Positions 9,813 to 17,673 of a stretch of DNA of 64,000 nt are shown piece by piece. The notes below the pieces were generated by a model. It was given only the letters and a program-made list of their open reading frames with translations. It was not told the origin of the DNA and searched no databases. Positions within the stretch are counted from its first letter, which is position 1; every line of letters begins with the position of its first letter. This DNA comes from Cyanobacteria bacterium CG_2015-22_32_23. GTDB taxonomy: Bacteria; Cyanobacteriota; Cyanobacteriia; Cyanobacteriales; Cyanobacteriaceae. The position numbers and the translations under genes are program-made. The DNA lies in the NCBI GenBank assembly GCA_009993045.1, contig JAACUG010000069.1, forward strand, positions 1 to 64,000, given 5' to 3'.

Positions 9813-9907
9813 ATAAGTTTGTTATCTTTCTATTTTATCGAGTATAGTTACTCTTGGATAAATAACATTAGTGAAATTTGGAGTTTTTTTTTCTTTTAAT
9901 AGTAGAA

Positions 9908-9913
9908 TATAAT
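9908..9913 (+). promoter_or_regulatory. Putative -10 element for the sugar-binding lipoprotein gene
   Basis: A perfect TATAAT lies 22 nt upstream of the ATG at 9936 in the divergent region shared with the hydrolase gene. No convincing -35 was assigned, so this is a tentative promoter. Confidence 0.35.
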
Positions 9914-9935
9914 AGTAAAAAATATTATTGTAATT

Positions 9936-11255
9936 ATGTTTTCTGGGTTTTATTTATTTTATCGCCGTCAATTTTTTGTTAAGTCTATTAGTTTTATTTG
10001 TATTGTTAGTTTGCTATTTATTAGTGGTTGTCAAAATAGTGGTTTAAATTCTGACTCTTCAACTAATAATGAGGCGACTAAAATTACTTTTTGGCATGGT
10101 ATTAATCCTCCTGAAAATAGAGAAATTTTTAACGAATTATTAACTCAATTTAATGCAGAAAATCCGAAGATAAAAGTTGAGGCTTTATATGTCGGGCAAC
10201 CCGATGAACAATTACCGAAAATTATCGCTGCAGTAGCTGGGAATCAACCTCCTGATGTGCTTTGGTATGTACCGCAATTAACAGGTAAATTAGTGGAATT
10301 ACAAGCCTTAAAACCTTTACAAGAATGGTGGAATAATTCAGAAATAAAAGCAGAAATTGATCCTGCTATGTTGCCCACAATGGAGTTAGATAATAATATT
10401 TATTCTGTGCCTTTTGCCACTAATAATGCCGCTATGTTTTATCGTCCAAGTTTATTTGAAAAAGTGGGAATAAAAGATACTCCAAAAACTTGGGATGAGT
10501 TTAGAGAAGTTGCTAAAAAATTGACTATTGATACTAATAATGATGGTAAAATTGATCAAAATGGTGCTTTATTATCATCAGGAAAAGGTGAATTTACTGT
10601 ATTTGTATGGTTGCCTTTTATTTTCAGTGCTAATGGTGAAATAATCCAAAATAATCAAGTTAATTTAGTTAGTGAAGGAACAGAAAAAGCCTTACAATTA
10701 GGAGTAGATTTAGTTAAAGAAAAAAGTGCTATTTTATCCGCACCAGATCGAGGTTATGAGTTAGATAATTTTATTAATGGTAAAGTCGCAATGCAAGTTA
10801 CTGGTCCTTGGACTTTAGCACAATTAAAACAATCTGGCATTGATTATAATGTTTTTCCTATACCTAAAATTAATGAAAGTGCGGCAGTTTTAGGGGGAGA
10901 AAATCTATTTGTTTTTAAAACTAATTCTCAACGAGAAGAAGCTACTTTAAAATTTTTAGAGTTTATTTTAAGTAAAGAATTTCAAACTCAATGGGCATTA
11001 AAAACTGGTTATTTACCTATTAATATTGAAGCTCAACAAAGTTCTGAATATCAACAATTTATTAAAGAAAATCCTGTTATTAAAGTATTTTTAGATCAAA
11101 TGAAAGTAGCTAAATCTCGCCCTATTATCGCTGATTATCCTGCCATTTCTGAAAATTTGGGAAGAGCAATAGAATCGTCTTTATTAGGGGCAAAAACACC
11201 TAAACAGGCCTTAGAAGAATCTCAAAAAAGATTAAATTTAACAACCATAAAATAA
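9936..11255 (+). CDS. ABC transporter substrate-binding lipoprotein, family 1 (sugar-type)
   Basis: The 439-residue protein has a signal peptide ending in a lipobox, ISGC (Cys32), so it should be a lipid-anchored periplasmic protein. The mature part is a family 1 (UgpB/MalE-like) solute-binding protein: ITFWHG at the N-terminus, EALYVGQPDEQLPKI, then AVLGGENLFVF and the hinge and C-lobe. Cyanobacterial relatives bind glucosylglycerol, trehalose, glycerol 3-phosphate or oligosaccharides. No permease or ATPase gene is adjacent, so the partner transporter must be elsewhere and the ligand cannot be deduced. Confidence 0.9.
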   Translation: MFSGFYLFYRRQFFVKSISFICIVSLLFISGCQNSGLNSDSSTNNEATKITFWHGINPPENREIFNELLTQFNAENPKIKVEALYVGQPDEQLPKIIAAVAGNQPPDVLWYVPQLTGKLVELQALKPLQEWWNNSEIKAEIDPAMLPTMELDNNIYSVPFATNNAAMFYRPSLFEKVGIKDTPKTWDEFREVAKKLTIDTNNDGKIDQNGALLSSGKGEFTVFVWLPFIFSANGEIIQNNQVNLVSEGTEKALQLGVDLVKEKSAILSAPDRGYELDNFINGKVAMQVTGPWTLAQLKQSGIDYNVFPIPKINESAAVLGGENLFVFKTNSQREEATLKFLEFILSKEFQTQWALKTGYLPINIEAQQSSEYQQFIKENPVIKVFLDQMKVAKSRPIIADYPAISENLGRAIESSLLGAKTPKQALEESQKRLNLTTIK

Positions 11256-11466
11256 AAGAATATTTTAACTAAAATTAGCTTTAAGTATCATTATCTCTAA
11301 AGTAGTTATTATTTTATAAAAATACTACATACTTCTTAGCAAAATAATCATTATAAATCTATAAGTAAGGAGCTTAAGTCTCTTGTTAAATAAGAGGTTA
11401 AAATATATTTAATTAACTCAGCCGTAACAATGATGGTGTTTTACGATAAGATAATTAAGACAACTT

Positions 11467-11865
11467 CTAAACAGATTGAGATGTATTTATGTAGGGTAAA
11501 CTTAAGTTATTTTCTAGCTGATTATTAATTAATTGTTGATAAAATTCTGTCACTAATTCAGGATTAATTTGTTGTAAAGAAGTTAATAAATTATAGCTAT
11601 TTTCTAATAATTTACTTACATCAATATCAAAATAATCAGGCTCATATTCTCGCAATTTTTTACTCCCTTCTCCTAACAAAATAACAGCCCCTCGCCAATT
11701 ACTATTACTAAGATGGTAACAACCTACTGCTATTTGTAAAATTCCTTGATAAAATGTCTTATCAGGTTCAACAGAATCTAGCCAAATTTCTTCTAAAGTA
11801 TCATGACAAGCATAAAATTTTTGTTGGTTAAATTCTTCTATACCTCGCATCAAAAGTTCATTCAT
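11467..11865 (-). CDS. DUF309 domain-containing protein
   Basis: The 132-residue protein carries the DUF309 signature FNQQKFYACHDTLEEIWLD (residues 13-31), then FYQGILQIAVGCYHL (about 38-52), with conserved His, Glu and Trp. The family is all-helical and conserved in cyanobacteria and plastids, but without an assigned activity. Its start is 36 nt from that of the divergent ClC gene, so both promoters must overlap in this short region. The 211 bp downstream of it hold no recognisable gene. Confidence 0.88.
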   Translation of the reverse strand: MNELLMRGIEEFNQQKFYACHDTLEEIWLDSVEPDKTFYQGILQIAVGCYHLSNSNWRGAVILLGEGSKKLREYEPDYFDIDVSKLLENSYNLLTSLQQINPELVTEFYQQLINNQLENNLSLPYINTSQSV

Positions 11866-11901
11866 AGTAATAGTTAATAATTAATTATATTTTGTCTTAA
11901 A

Positions 11902-14523
11902 ATGATTAATAAATGGCGAAATTGGTTAAAATCTCAACATTTTGGAAAACGAGCTATTTCTACTCGTTATGCTTTAATAGAAGCCTGTTTAATTGGGATT
12001 TTTTCCGCCTTAGCGGCACTTTTATTAAAACAAGGTATTAATTTATTAGGTAGTTATCGCTTACAATTAGTTGATCGTTGGAGTGCGATCGCCATCTTAC
12101 CATTATTTGGCTTAATTTTTGGTGGATTAGCAGGGTTGTTAGTAGAAAATGTATCTCCAACGGCAGCAGGAGGAGGTATCCCCCAAGTAAAAGCAGCCTT
12201 AGCTAGATACAAAATACCCCTATCTTTACGAGTAGCGGTAGTTAAGATTATAGGCACAATTCTGGTTTTAGGCTCTGGTTTAACTTTAGGGCGTCGTGCG
12301 CCAACTGTCCATATAGGAGCGGCTTTAGCAGGAGAATTAACCCGTTTTGTACCGACTTCTCCCGAACATAGAAGACAAATGATAGCAGCGGGGGCGGCTG
12401 CAGGATTAGCAGCAGGGTTTAATACCCCCATCGCTGGGGTGATGTTTGTGGTAGAAGAGTTGATGAGAGATATTTCTAACTTAACCCTTGAAACAGCTAT
12501 TGTCGCCTCATTTACTGGGGCGGTGGTGTCATTAATTTTACAGTCTCCTAACTTAAACTTACCTGAAAGTATTATATCCATTGAGAATCTTACTTTTTCT
12601 CCCTCTGATATTCCTTTTTATCTGCTGTTAGGTATTCTCGCAGGAATTTTAGGAGCAGTTTTTAACCGTAGTGTCTTATTCAGTGTTAAATGGAATGATA
12701 AACTAAAAATACCCTTATCTGTGCGTATTGGGGTAGCTGGGTTAATTTCTGGCCTAATTATCGCCTTTTTACCGCCTTTTTTTCGGGATAACGCCGGATT
12801 AAAAGATTTTGTGATTCGTGGAGAATTAAGTTGGCAACAAACCGCTTTAGCATTTTTAGCCCATTATATCTTAACCATTCTAGCGGCAGGATCTGGTGCA
12901 CCCGGGGGATTATTTGCACCAGCATTGATTATGGGCTCAGCTTTAGGTTATTTAGTGGGAGATTTTGAAGGCTATATTTCAGGGGGTGAAAGGATTTCAA
13001 CTTTTGCCTTAGTGGGTATGGGGGCATTATTTACAGGAGTTGTCAGAGTTCCCATTACTGCCATTATGATTGTATTCGAGTTGAATGCTAATTTTAATTT
13101 AGTATTACCTTTGATGATTACTTGTGCAGTGGCTTATATTAGTGCCGAAACCTTTGAAAATGGCTCAGTATATCAACATTTATTGCGTAGTATGGGCATT
13201 GAATTAGAAAAAGAAGATAACAATACTCAAAACAATTTTTTAACTCATTTAACTGCCGCCGATGTGATGGAATCTCAGGTAGAAACCGTTACCGCAAATC
13301 TATCCATATCGGAATTATTAGAATTGATGACGACATCCCATCATCGAGGTTTTCCCGTGGTCGAAAATGGTGACATCGTAGGTATTGTTACTCAATCAGA
13401 TTTAGTCAAAGCAGAGACTTTTAATCCAGAGATTACCATTGATGAGATTATGACAAGAAATCCTATCACCGTCAAAAAAAATGTTCCTCTCAGTGATGTG
13501 TTATATCTTCTTAATCGTTATCAATTATCCCGTTTACCCGTTTTACACGATAATCGTCTAGTGGGAATTATCACTCGTACTGATATTATTCGAGTAGAGG
13601 TAAATGAGTTAAAAGCTGATGTCTTGACGAAATCTCAACCTGCTTATACTATTTATAAAACCCGTTCACCAGCCACAGGTAAAGGGCGTATATTAGTGCC
13701 AATAGAAGAAGATGACGATTTTAAAGCCTTATCAAAAATAGCTCTATCCATTGCTCGTTATTATCAATATGAGATAGAATTTGTACAGGTGATAAAAGTA
13801 GCGAAACATCAAAATCCCAGTACCGTTAAAGTTGATAAAAAAAATGCTCGTCATCTCATGCAAAATTTAGAGACCATGGGCAGGAAAGCGAAAATATCTG
13901 TACATACAAGCATAGTAGTAGGACATTATCGCAGTCAAATAATTTTAGACATCCTCCAACAACGACACATTAACTTATTAGTGATGGGATGGAAACAAAA
14001 TTTTTATGGACAAGAATTCGTTTTTTCCCAATTAATTGACAGTTTAATTAATCAGGCAACTTGTGAATTAATTTTAATTAGACTAGGCAAAAATAAGCAG
14101 TTTTATCCTTATAATATAAATTCTATTGGTAGTTGTTTAATACCTACTGCTGGAGGTCCAAATGCAGAAGAAGGTTTAAAATTATTACCTGCTTTTTTAG
14201 ATATTTATAAAGAAGGAAAATTACCTCCAGTTTGGCTAACAAAAGTCTATTCACCAGAAGCAAAAAACTTTGATAGTAATCAACTATTTACTACTACGAA
14301 AAAATTGCAAAATTTACTCAAAACTGAAGTAAAATCTTTAACCGTTTGTTCAAATTCTGTGGTGTCAGCTATTATTCAATTAGCGGAAATACAAAAATCT
14401 GAGTTAGTCATTTTAGGAGCATCTCGTGATAGTTTATTAAAACAAGCGTGGTATGGCAATATACCTGAATCTATTACATCTAAACTAGATACAACGGTAA
14501 TCATTATTCGTCTTCCCTCTTGA
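11902..14523 (+). CDS. ClC-type chloride channel/transporter fused to CBS pair and two USP domains
   Basis: The 873-residue protein starts with a complete ClC membrane domain (residues about 20-425). The ion-path motifs are GGGIPQVK (91-97), GRRAPTVHIG (130-139) and GAPGGLFAP (about 332-340). A CBS pair follows (about 450-565; SHHRGFPVVENGDIVGIV and LSRLPVLHDNRLVGIITR), then two universal-stress-protein-like domains (about 590-725 and 735-873). In CLC-ec1 the second motif reads GREGP; here Arg132 replaces the gating Glu, whereas the internal Glu pair FVVEEL (185-186) is kept. It could therefore work as a passive channel; CBS and USP parts suggest nucleotide control. Confidence 0.93.
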   Translation: MINKWRNWLKSQHFGKRAISTRYALIEACLIGIFSALAALLLKQGINLLGSYRLQLVDRWSAIAILPLFGLIFGGLAGLLVENVSPTAAGGGIPQVKAALARYKIPLSLRVAVVKIIGTILVLGSGLTLGRRAPTVHIGAALAGELTRFVPTSPEHRRQMIAAGAAAGLAAGFNTPIAGVMFVVEELMRDISNLTLETAIVASFTGAVVSLILQSPNLNLPESIISIENLTFSPSDIPFYLLLGILAGILGAVFNRSVLFSVKWNDKLKIPLSVRIGVAGLISGLIIAFLPPFFRDNAGLKDFVIRGELSWQQTALAFLAHYILTILAAGSGAPGGLFAPALIMGSALGYLVGDFEGYISGGERISTFALVGMGALFTGVVRVPITAIMIVFELNANFNLVLPLMITCAVAYISAETFENGSVYQHLLRSMGIELEKEDNNTQNNFLTHLTAADVMESQVETVTANLSISELLELMTTSHHRGFPVVENGDIVGIVTQSDLVKAETFNPEITIDEIMTRNPITVKKNVPLSDVLYLLNRYQLSRLPVLHDNRLVGIITRTDIIRVEVNELKADVLTKSQPAYTIYKTRSPATGKGRILVPIEEDDDFKALSKIALSIARYYQYEIEFVQVIKVAKHQNPSTVKVDKKNARHLMQNLETMGRKAKISVHTSIVVGHYRSQIILDILQQRHINLLVMGWKQNFYGQEFVFSQLIDSLINQATCELILIRLGKNKQFYPYNINSIGSCLIPTAGGPNAEEGLKLLPAFLDIYKEGKLPPVWLTKVYSPEAKNFDSNQLFTTTKKLQNLLKTEVKSLTVCSNSVVSAIIQLAEIQKSELVILGASRDSLLKQAWYGNIPESITSKLDTTVIIIRLPS

Positions 14524-14835
14524 CAAAATGCAAGTTAAACGGGTATGGTCGCTCGTAGCACTTTTCCTAATTTTAGGCTAACATTAAATGCTAATTTAGT
14601 ATAGTATAATAAACTATTGGTTTAGAGATTTAATGTATTCTTTATGTTTGTCATAGTTTACAATCTTCAATAAAATTTGATTTTCTTGATCTAGAATAAT
14701 AGCGATCGCTTTTTTCAAGGGAGTTTGCAGTGCGTGCAGCGTACCCATTGCTTTTTAATATTGTAAAGTATATATAATAATAGTATAGTGATCGTTTTTA
14801 GGATTAACCAATTATTAACAAGTAAAAGTCAGACT

Positions 14836-15096
14836 ATGTTAAAAACTTTTAACGCTATTTTGAAAAACAATTCTATTCAATGACTTGATGAAACTCCCAA
14901 AATAGAAGCAAATACGTCTGTAAAGGTCTATGTTACTTTATTGGAAGAAATGACAATAAATCAAACTAAATCTAATGGTCAAAAAATGGCAGAAGCCTTA
15001 AGTAAAATCTCTAAAAATAATATTTTTGCTAATATTAACCCCGAAAAATGGCAACAAGAAACACGTCAAGATCGTCTCCTTCCTAATCGTGATTAA
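14836..15096 (+). pseudogene. VapB-like antitoxin gene interrupted by an in-frame TGA
   Basis: An 87-codon frame reads MLKTFNAILKNNSIQ, then TGA at 14881-14883, then LDETPKIEANTSVKVYV and so on to QETRQDRLLPNRD and a normal stop. In related cyanobacterial antitoxins this position is usually Trp, so a TGG to TGA change is likely. The stop of the frame is 3 nt before the toxin ATG, the usual antitoxin-toxin spacing. An in-frame ATG at 14950 could still make a 48-residue C-terminal fragment, the part that normally binds the toxin. Assignment to the VapB group rests on the partner gene. Confidence 0.75.
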
Positions 15097-15099
15097 AAT

Positions 15100-15675
15100 A
15101 TGTTACTTGATAGCAATATTATCATTTATGCTGCACAGCAAGAAAATGAATTTTTAAGGGAATTCATTACTAATAATTCTCCTTATATATCTGCTCTTTC
15201 TTATCTGGAAGTATTAGGTTATCATCAATTAACTGATGAAGATAAAACCTATTTTGAGGAATTTTTTAATGCTTCTCAAATTTTACCAATTTCTCAAGCT
15301 GTAATTGATCAAGCAGTGAGACTAAAACAAATTAGAAGAATGTGTTTAGGAGACGCTATTATTGCAGGTACAGCGAAGATTTATGATTTAACTGGTAATA
15401 AACTTAGACCCGCTTTAGTTATTGCTATCCATCGAGAAGAAACCATTATTGTAGGAATATTCTCAAAAATACCTAATGAAAATTTACGAGAAACTTGGGT
15501 TCTGGTTTCTGATCAAGATGCTAAGTTTAAAGAAACTGGACTTAAGAAAAGTTCATTAATCAGAGCGGATAAAATAGCAACAGTTAATGAAGTTGTTTTT
15601 CAAAGAAAATTAGGGGTTTTATCATTAGAATTAATTGAAAAGGTAAATTTTATATTAGTGATGATGACTATTTAA
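15100..15675 (+). CDS. Chimeric toxin: VapC PIN-domain N-terminus fused in frame to a MazF/PemK C-terminus
   Basis: Residues 1-98 of this 191-residue protein are a VapC PIN domain: Asp4 in MLLDSN, Glu37 in SYLEVLG and Asp85 in CLGDAIIAGTA. The usual PIN end with its last acidic residue (a TRNxxDF-like segment) is missing. From DLTGNKLRPALVI (96-108) the protein reads as a MazF/PemK toxin: Arg103 at the catalytic Arg place, then WVLVSDQD, FKETGLKKSS and KLGVLSLELIEKV. The first MazF strands are missing. Both families commonly carry Asp-Leu-Thr at this point, so the join may be a microhomology deletion. The last 10 residues run out of frame into a third toxin-antitoxin remnant. Activity is doubtful. 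Confidence 0.8.
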   Translation: MLLDSNIIIYAAQQENEFLREFITNNSPYISALSYLEVLGYHQLTDEDKTYFEEFFNASQILPISQAVIDQAVRLKQIRRMCLGDAIIAGTAKIYDLTGNKLRPALVIAIHREETIIVGIFSKIPNENLRETWVLVSDQDAKFKETGLKKSSLIRADKIATVNEVVFQRKLGVLSLELIEKVNFILVMMTI

Positions 15676-15764
15676 AATCCCTCTCAGGAATGGTTGAAAG
15701 CATCAAAGAAGCTAGAAAAGAACCAATTGAAAATAGTGTTACCTTAGATGAATTAGATTGGTAA
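15648..15764 (+). pseudogene. Phd/YefM-type antitoxin remnant (C-terminal end only)
   Basis: In a different frame from the chimera, the DNA encodes SDDDYLKSLSGMVESIKEA and continues to SVTLDELDW before a stop. This resembles the C-terminus of Phd/YefM antitoxins paired with RelE/YoeB toxins. Upstream of the segment the frame is closed, so the N-terminal DNA-binding part is gone. Its stop codon overlaps the ATG of the following toxin remnant (TAATG), which preserves the operon junction. Confidence 0.65.
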
Positions 15765-15942
15765 TGTATAAGATAATTTTTATGACACAAGCACAGAAAG
15801 ATGCGAAAAATTTATCTTCTAGTGGATTGAAACAAAAAACATTGAAATTAATTGAAATTATAAGCAACATCGGTTAGTTTATGAAGTCATTGAAAAAGAA
15901 AAATTGATTAAAATATATCGGATGTGGAGTCACTACGAGTAG
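15764..15942 (+). pseudogene. RelE/YoeB-family toxin remnant with internal deletion and frameshift
   Basis: The start reads MYKIIFMTQAQKDAKN and SSGLKQKTLKLIEII, typical of RelE/YoeB-like toxins, then meets a stop. Shifted into another frame, the DNA resumes as QHRLVYEVIEKEKLIKIYR and ends in MWSHYE, the usual C-terminus of this family. The middle part, normally containing the LxGxxxGxxSRR region, is deleted. The gene is therefore dead, along with its antitoxin remnant. The 90 bp after it lead to brnT. Confidence 0.75.
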
Positions 15943-16031
15943 TGTAGTGAATTTTAGAAAGGCGATCGATCTTTTGGAGAGTTTTGAGGTACGATCATTG
16001 ATAATAAGTTTATTATTATTTGCCTTTATGT

Positions 16032-16304
16032 ATGAAATTTGAATGGGATCAACAAAAAGCAAAATTAAATTTATCAAAACATGGTATTTCATTTGAAGAA
16101 GCTCAAACTGTTTTTGATGATCCACTATATGTTGATTTTTATGATCCAGATCACTCAAAAAATGAAGATCGTTATATTATTTTAGGAGAATCATCAAACA
16201 GTCGTGTTTTGTTAGTCTCTTATACTGAAAGAGGCGATAAAATTAGACTTATTAGTGCTAGACAAGTTACCAAACAAGAATTAATTGCTTATCAAGAGAG
16301 ATAA
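16032..16304 (+). CDS. brnT: BrnT-family toxin (DUF497)
   Basis: The 90-residue protein begins MKFEWDQQKAKLNLSKHGIS and continues FEEAQTVFDDP, the BrnT signature; it ends with ISARQVTKQEL, which holds the conserved Arg of the RelE-like ribonuclease fold. BrnT toxins cleave RNA and are neutralised by BrnA. ATG at 16032 is preferred over an in-frame TTG four codons upstream because it gives the family N-terminus. The antitoxin gene starts 4 nt after its stop, giving the toxin-first order typical of this system. Length is normal and no damage is seen. Confidence 0.9.
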   Translation: MKFEWDQQKAKLNLSKHGISFEEAQTVFDDPLYVDFYDPDHSKNEDRYIILGESSNSRVLLVSYTERGDKIRLISARQVTKQELIAYQER

Positions 16305-16308
16305 AATA

Positions 16309-16512
16309 ATGGAAGATCAACTTAGAGAGGAATATGATTTAAAAACTTTAAAAGTTAGAAAAATAGGAGCTAAACGCCAAAAATTTGGTGATAATATTAT
16401 TAAATTAGATTCAGATGTTGCCGAAGTTTTTTCCAATGCGGAATCTGTTAATGAAGCACTAAGATTTTTAATTAGAATTACCAAAGAAAATAAAGATCAA
16501 GTTATATTTTGA
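16309..16512 (+). CDS. brnA: BrnA-like antitoxin
   Basis: The 67-residue protein (MEDQLREEYDLKTLKVRKIG onward) has a basic first half and a C-terminal LDSDVAEVFSNAESVNEALR motif, which resembles the ribbon-helix-helix DNA-binding end of antitoxins encoded after DUF497 toxins. Its place 4 nt after brnT supports pairing. The ATG is chosen because an upstream TTG would overlap the toxin gene. It probably represses the operon together with BrnT. Confidence 0.8.
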   Translation: MEDQLREEYDLKTLKVRKIGAKRQKFGDNIIKLDSDVAEVFSNAESVNEALRFLIRITKENKDQVIF

Positions 16513-16585
16513 GTACCATCGATAAATCAGAACAAATTGCTCAAAATATTATATCATCGCTTTTCTTTACAGATGTAATAGAAAC

Positions 16586-17014
16586 TTAGCAAATTAACTC
16601 AATCGGTAAATTATCAGTATCGGCAATAAAAGCCACTTCATAAACTTTATTACCAATCATTTGTTGTTGGGGTGGTAATAAGATTTTCAGAGGAGAAATT
16701 AAAGCAGGATTTTGATAATTACCTTCTTCAAATTTAGATTTTAATTGTTGTAACCATTGAGGTAAACTCATTTCACCATCTCCCACATCAAGACAAAAGT
16801 GATAATAACCAACATAATGTTCATCATAAAAGGCATCAGGAGAAGGTTTTGGTTCGGGTATTTGCATTAATTCGAGTCGGTTGCCTAATCCTTCTAACCA
16901 ACAAGCTAAAGTATAACCAGTGGTGAATCTTTCCTTAACACTAAACCCTAATAATTCATAAAATGCGATCGCTTTCATTATATCGGCTGTACGAATAGAA
17001 ATATGGTGTATCAT
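16586..17014 (-). CDS. VOC-family (glyoxalase/bleomycin resistance-like) protein
   Basis: The 142-residue protein has the vicinal-oxygen-chelate fold: MIHHISIRTADIMKAIAFYE at the start with a likely metal-binding His, GYTLACWLEGLGNRLELMQ in the middle (Glu ligand) and HFCLDVGDGEMSLPQWLQ in the second module. VOC proteins include glyoxalases, dioxygenases and binding proteins, so the reaction is unknown. ATG at 17014 gives the family start; ATG at 17023 or TTG at 17035 are alternatives. It lies immediately after the zinc-ribbon gene on the same strand and is probably translated from the same mRNA. Confidence 0.85.
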   Translation of the reverse strand: MIHHISIRTADIMKAIAFYELLGFSVKERFTTGYTLACWLEGLGNRLELMQIPEPKPSPDAFYDEHYVGYYHFCLDVGDGEMSLPQWLQQLKSKFEEGNYQNPALISPLKILLPPQQQMIGNKVYEVAFIADTDNLPIELIC

Positions 17015-17027
17015 AAACTTCATCAAT

Positions 17028-17537
17028 TTATTCAAATAAACGAAAATAAGGATAACGAGAAGGTGTACCTTTTTCCTTTTCTAAGATAAAATTAACAATT
17101 TCCCAACAAGGATCATCATTAGATTTACCACTAAATTCTACAGGTAAGCCATATAATTTATATACCTTATATTCTTGATCTCCAGTCCAACTATTACCTT
17201 TTTCTAAATAAGAACTAATTAAACCAGAATAACGTTCAGCTATAATGACTTTTGTGGCGCGATAGCCTTCGGTATAAAGCCTGTCTAAAGCCTCGTGAAT
17301 TTCAAATCGAATGCCATCGGGATGACTATGCTGTCGATACCATTTTTCTTCCCATAATCGCCAATGCCTACCTGATTGTAAATGTACTAAAATCTTTGTA
17401 TTTGGATCAGCTTCAAAAACACCATGACGAGGACATAAATAAGAGTCGGTAAGGGTTAATGCTTCTATTATTTGACGACAATGAGGACATTTAATTTCTG
17501 GGCCAAAAATAGGATACTGTAAATTAAGATCAGTCAT
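17028..17537 (-). CDS. Conserved cyanobacterial protein with N-terminal zinc-ribbon-like motif (TIGR02652-like)
   Basis: The 169-residue protein begins with a CPHCRQIIEALTLTDSYLCP segment, a possible C-x2-C...C zinc site with a nearby His (PRHG). It continues with HLQSGRHWRLWEEKWYRQH and ends with GTPSRYPYFRLFE. It resembles a family conserved in cyanobacteria and catalogued as TIGR02652; that assignment is from memory of the family. No activity is known. The VOC gene follows with almost no gap. Confidence 0.7.
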   Translation of the reverse strand: MTDLNLQYPIFGPEIKCPHCRQIIEALTLTDSYLCPRHGVFEADPNTKILVHLQSGRHWRLWEEKWYRQHSHPDGIRFEIHEALDRLYTEGYRATKVIIAERYSGLISSYLEKGNSWTGDQEYKVYKLYGLPVEFSGKSNDDPCWEIVNFILEKEKGTPSRYPYFRLFE

Positions 17538-17673
17538 AATGAATTATTTAAGGTAAAGTCAATGATTACCTAAGTTTACTTTTATTATAGTTTTATCTTT
17601 TGAAAAGTAAACATGACGAGAATTAATCTTCTTTTTTTATTGTATTGGTTTTGATCCAAATTTTGTGTAAACG

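Noticed and set aside
12054-12581. 175-codon leftward frame inside the ClC gene
   Set aside because: Antisense shadow of the ClC membrane domain, rich in Ala/Pro/Thr as expected from the opposite strand of hydrophobic helices.
14614-14748. 44-codon leftward frame ending ILLKIVNYDKHKEYIKSLNQ
   Set aside because: It looks protein-like and might be the end of a decayed toxin or regulator, but no family could be assigned and the frame is too short to call.
15874-16158. 94-codon leftward frame across the relE/yoeB remnant and brnT
   Set aside because: It is antisense to brnT, whose family match is clear, and shows no domain of its own.
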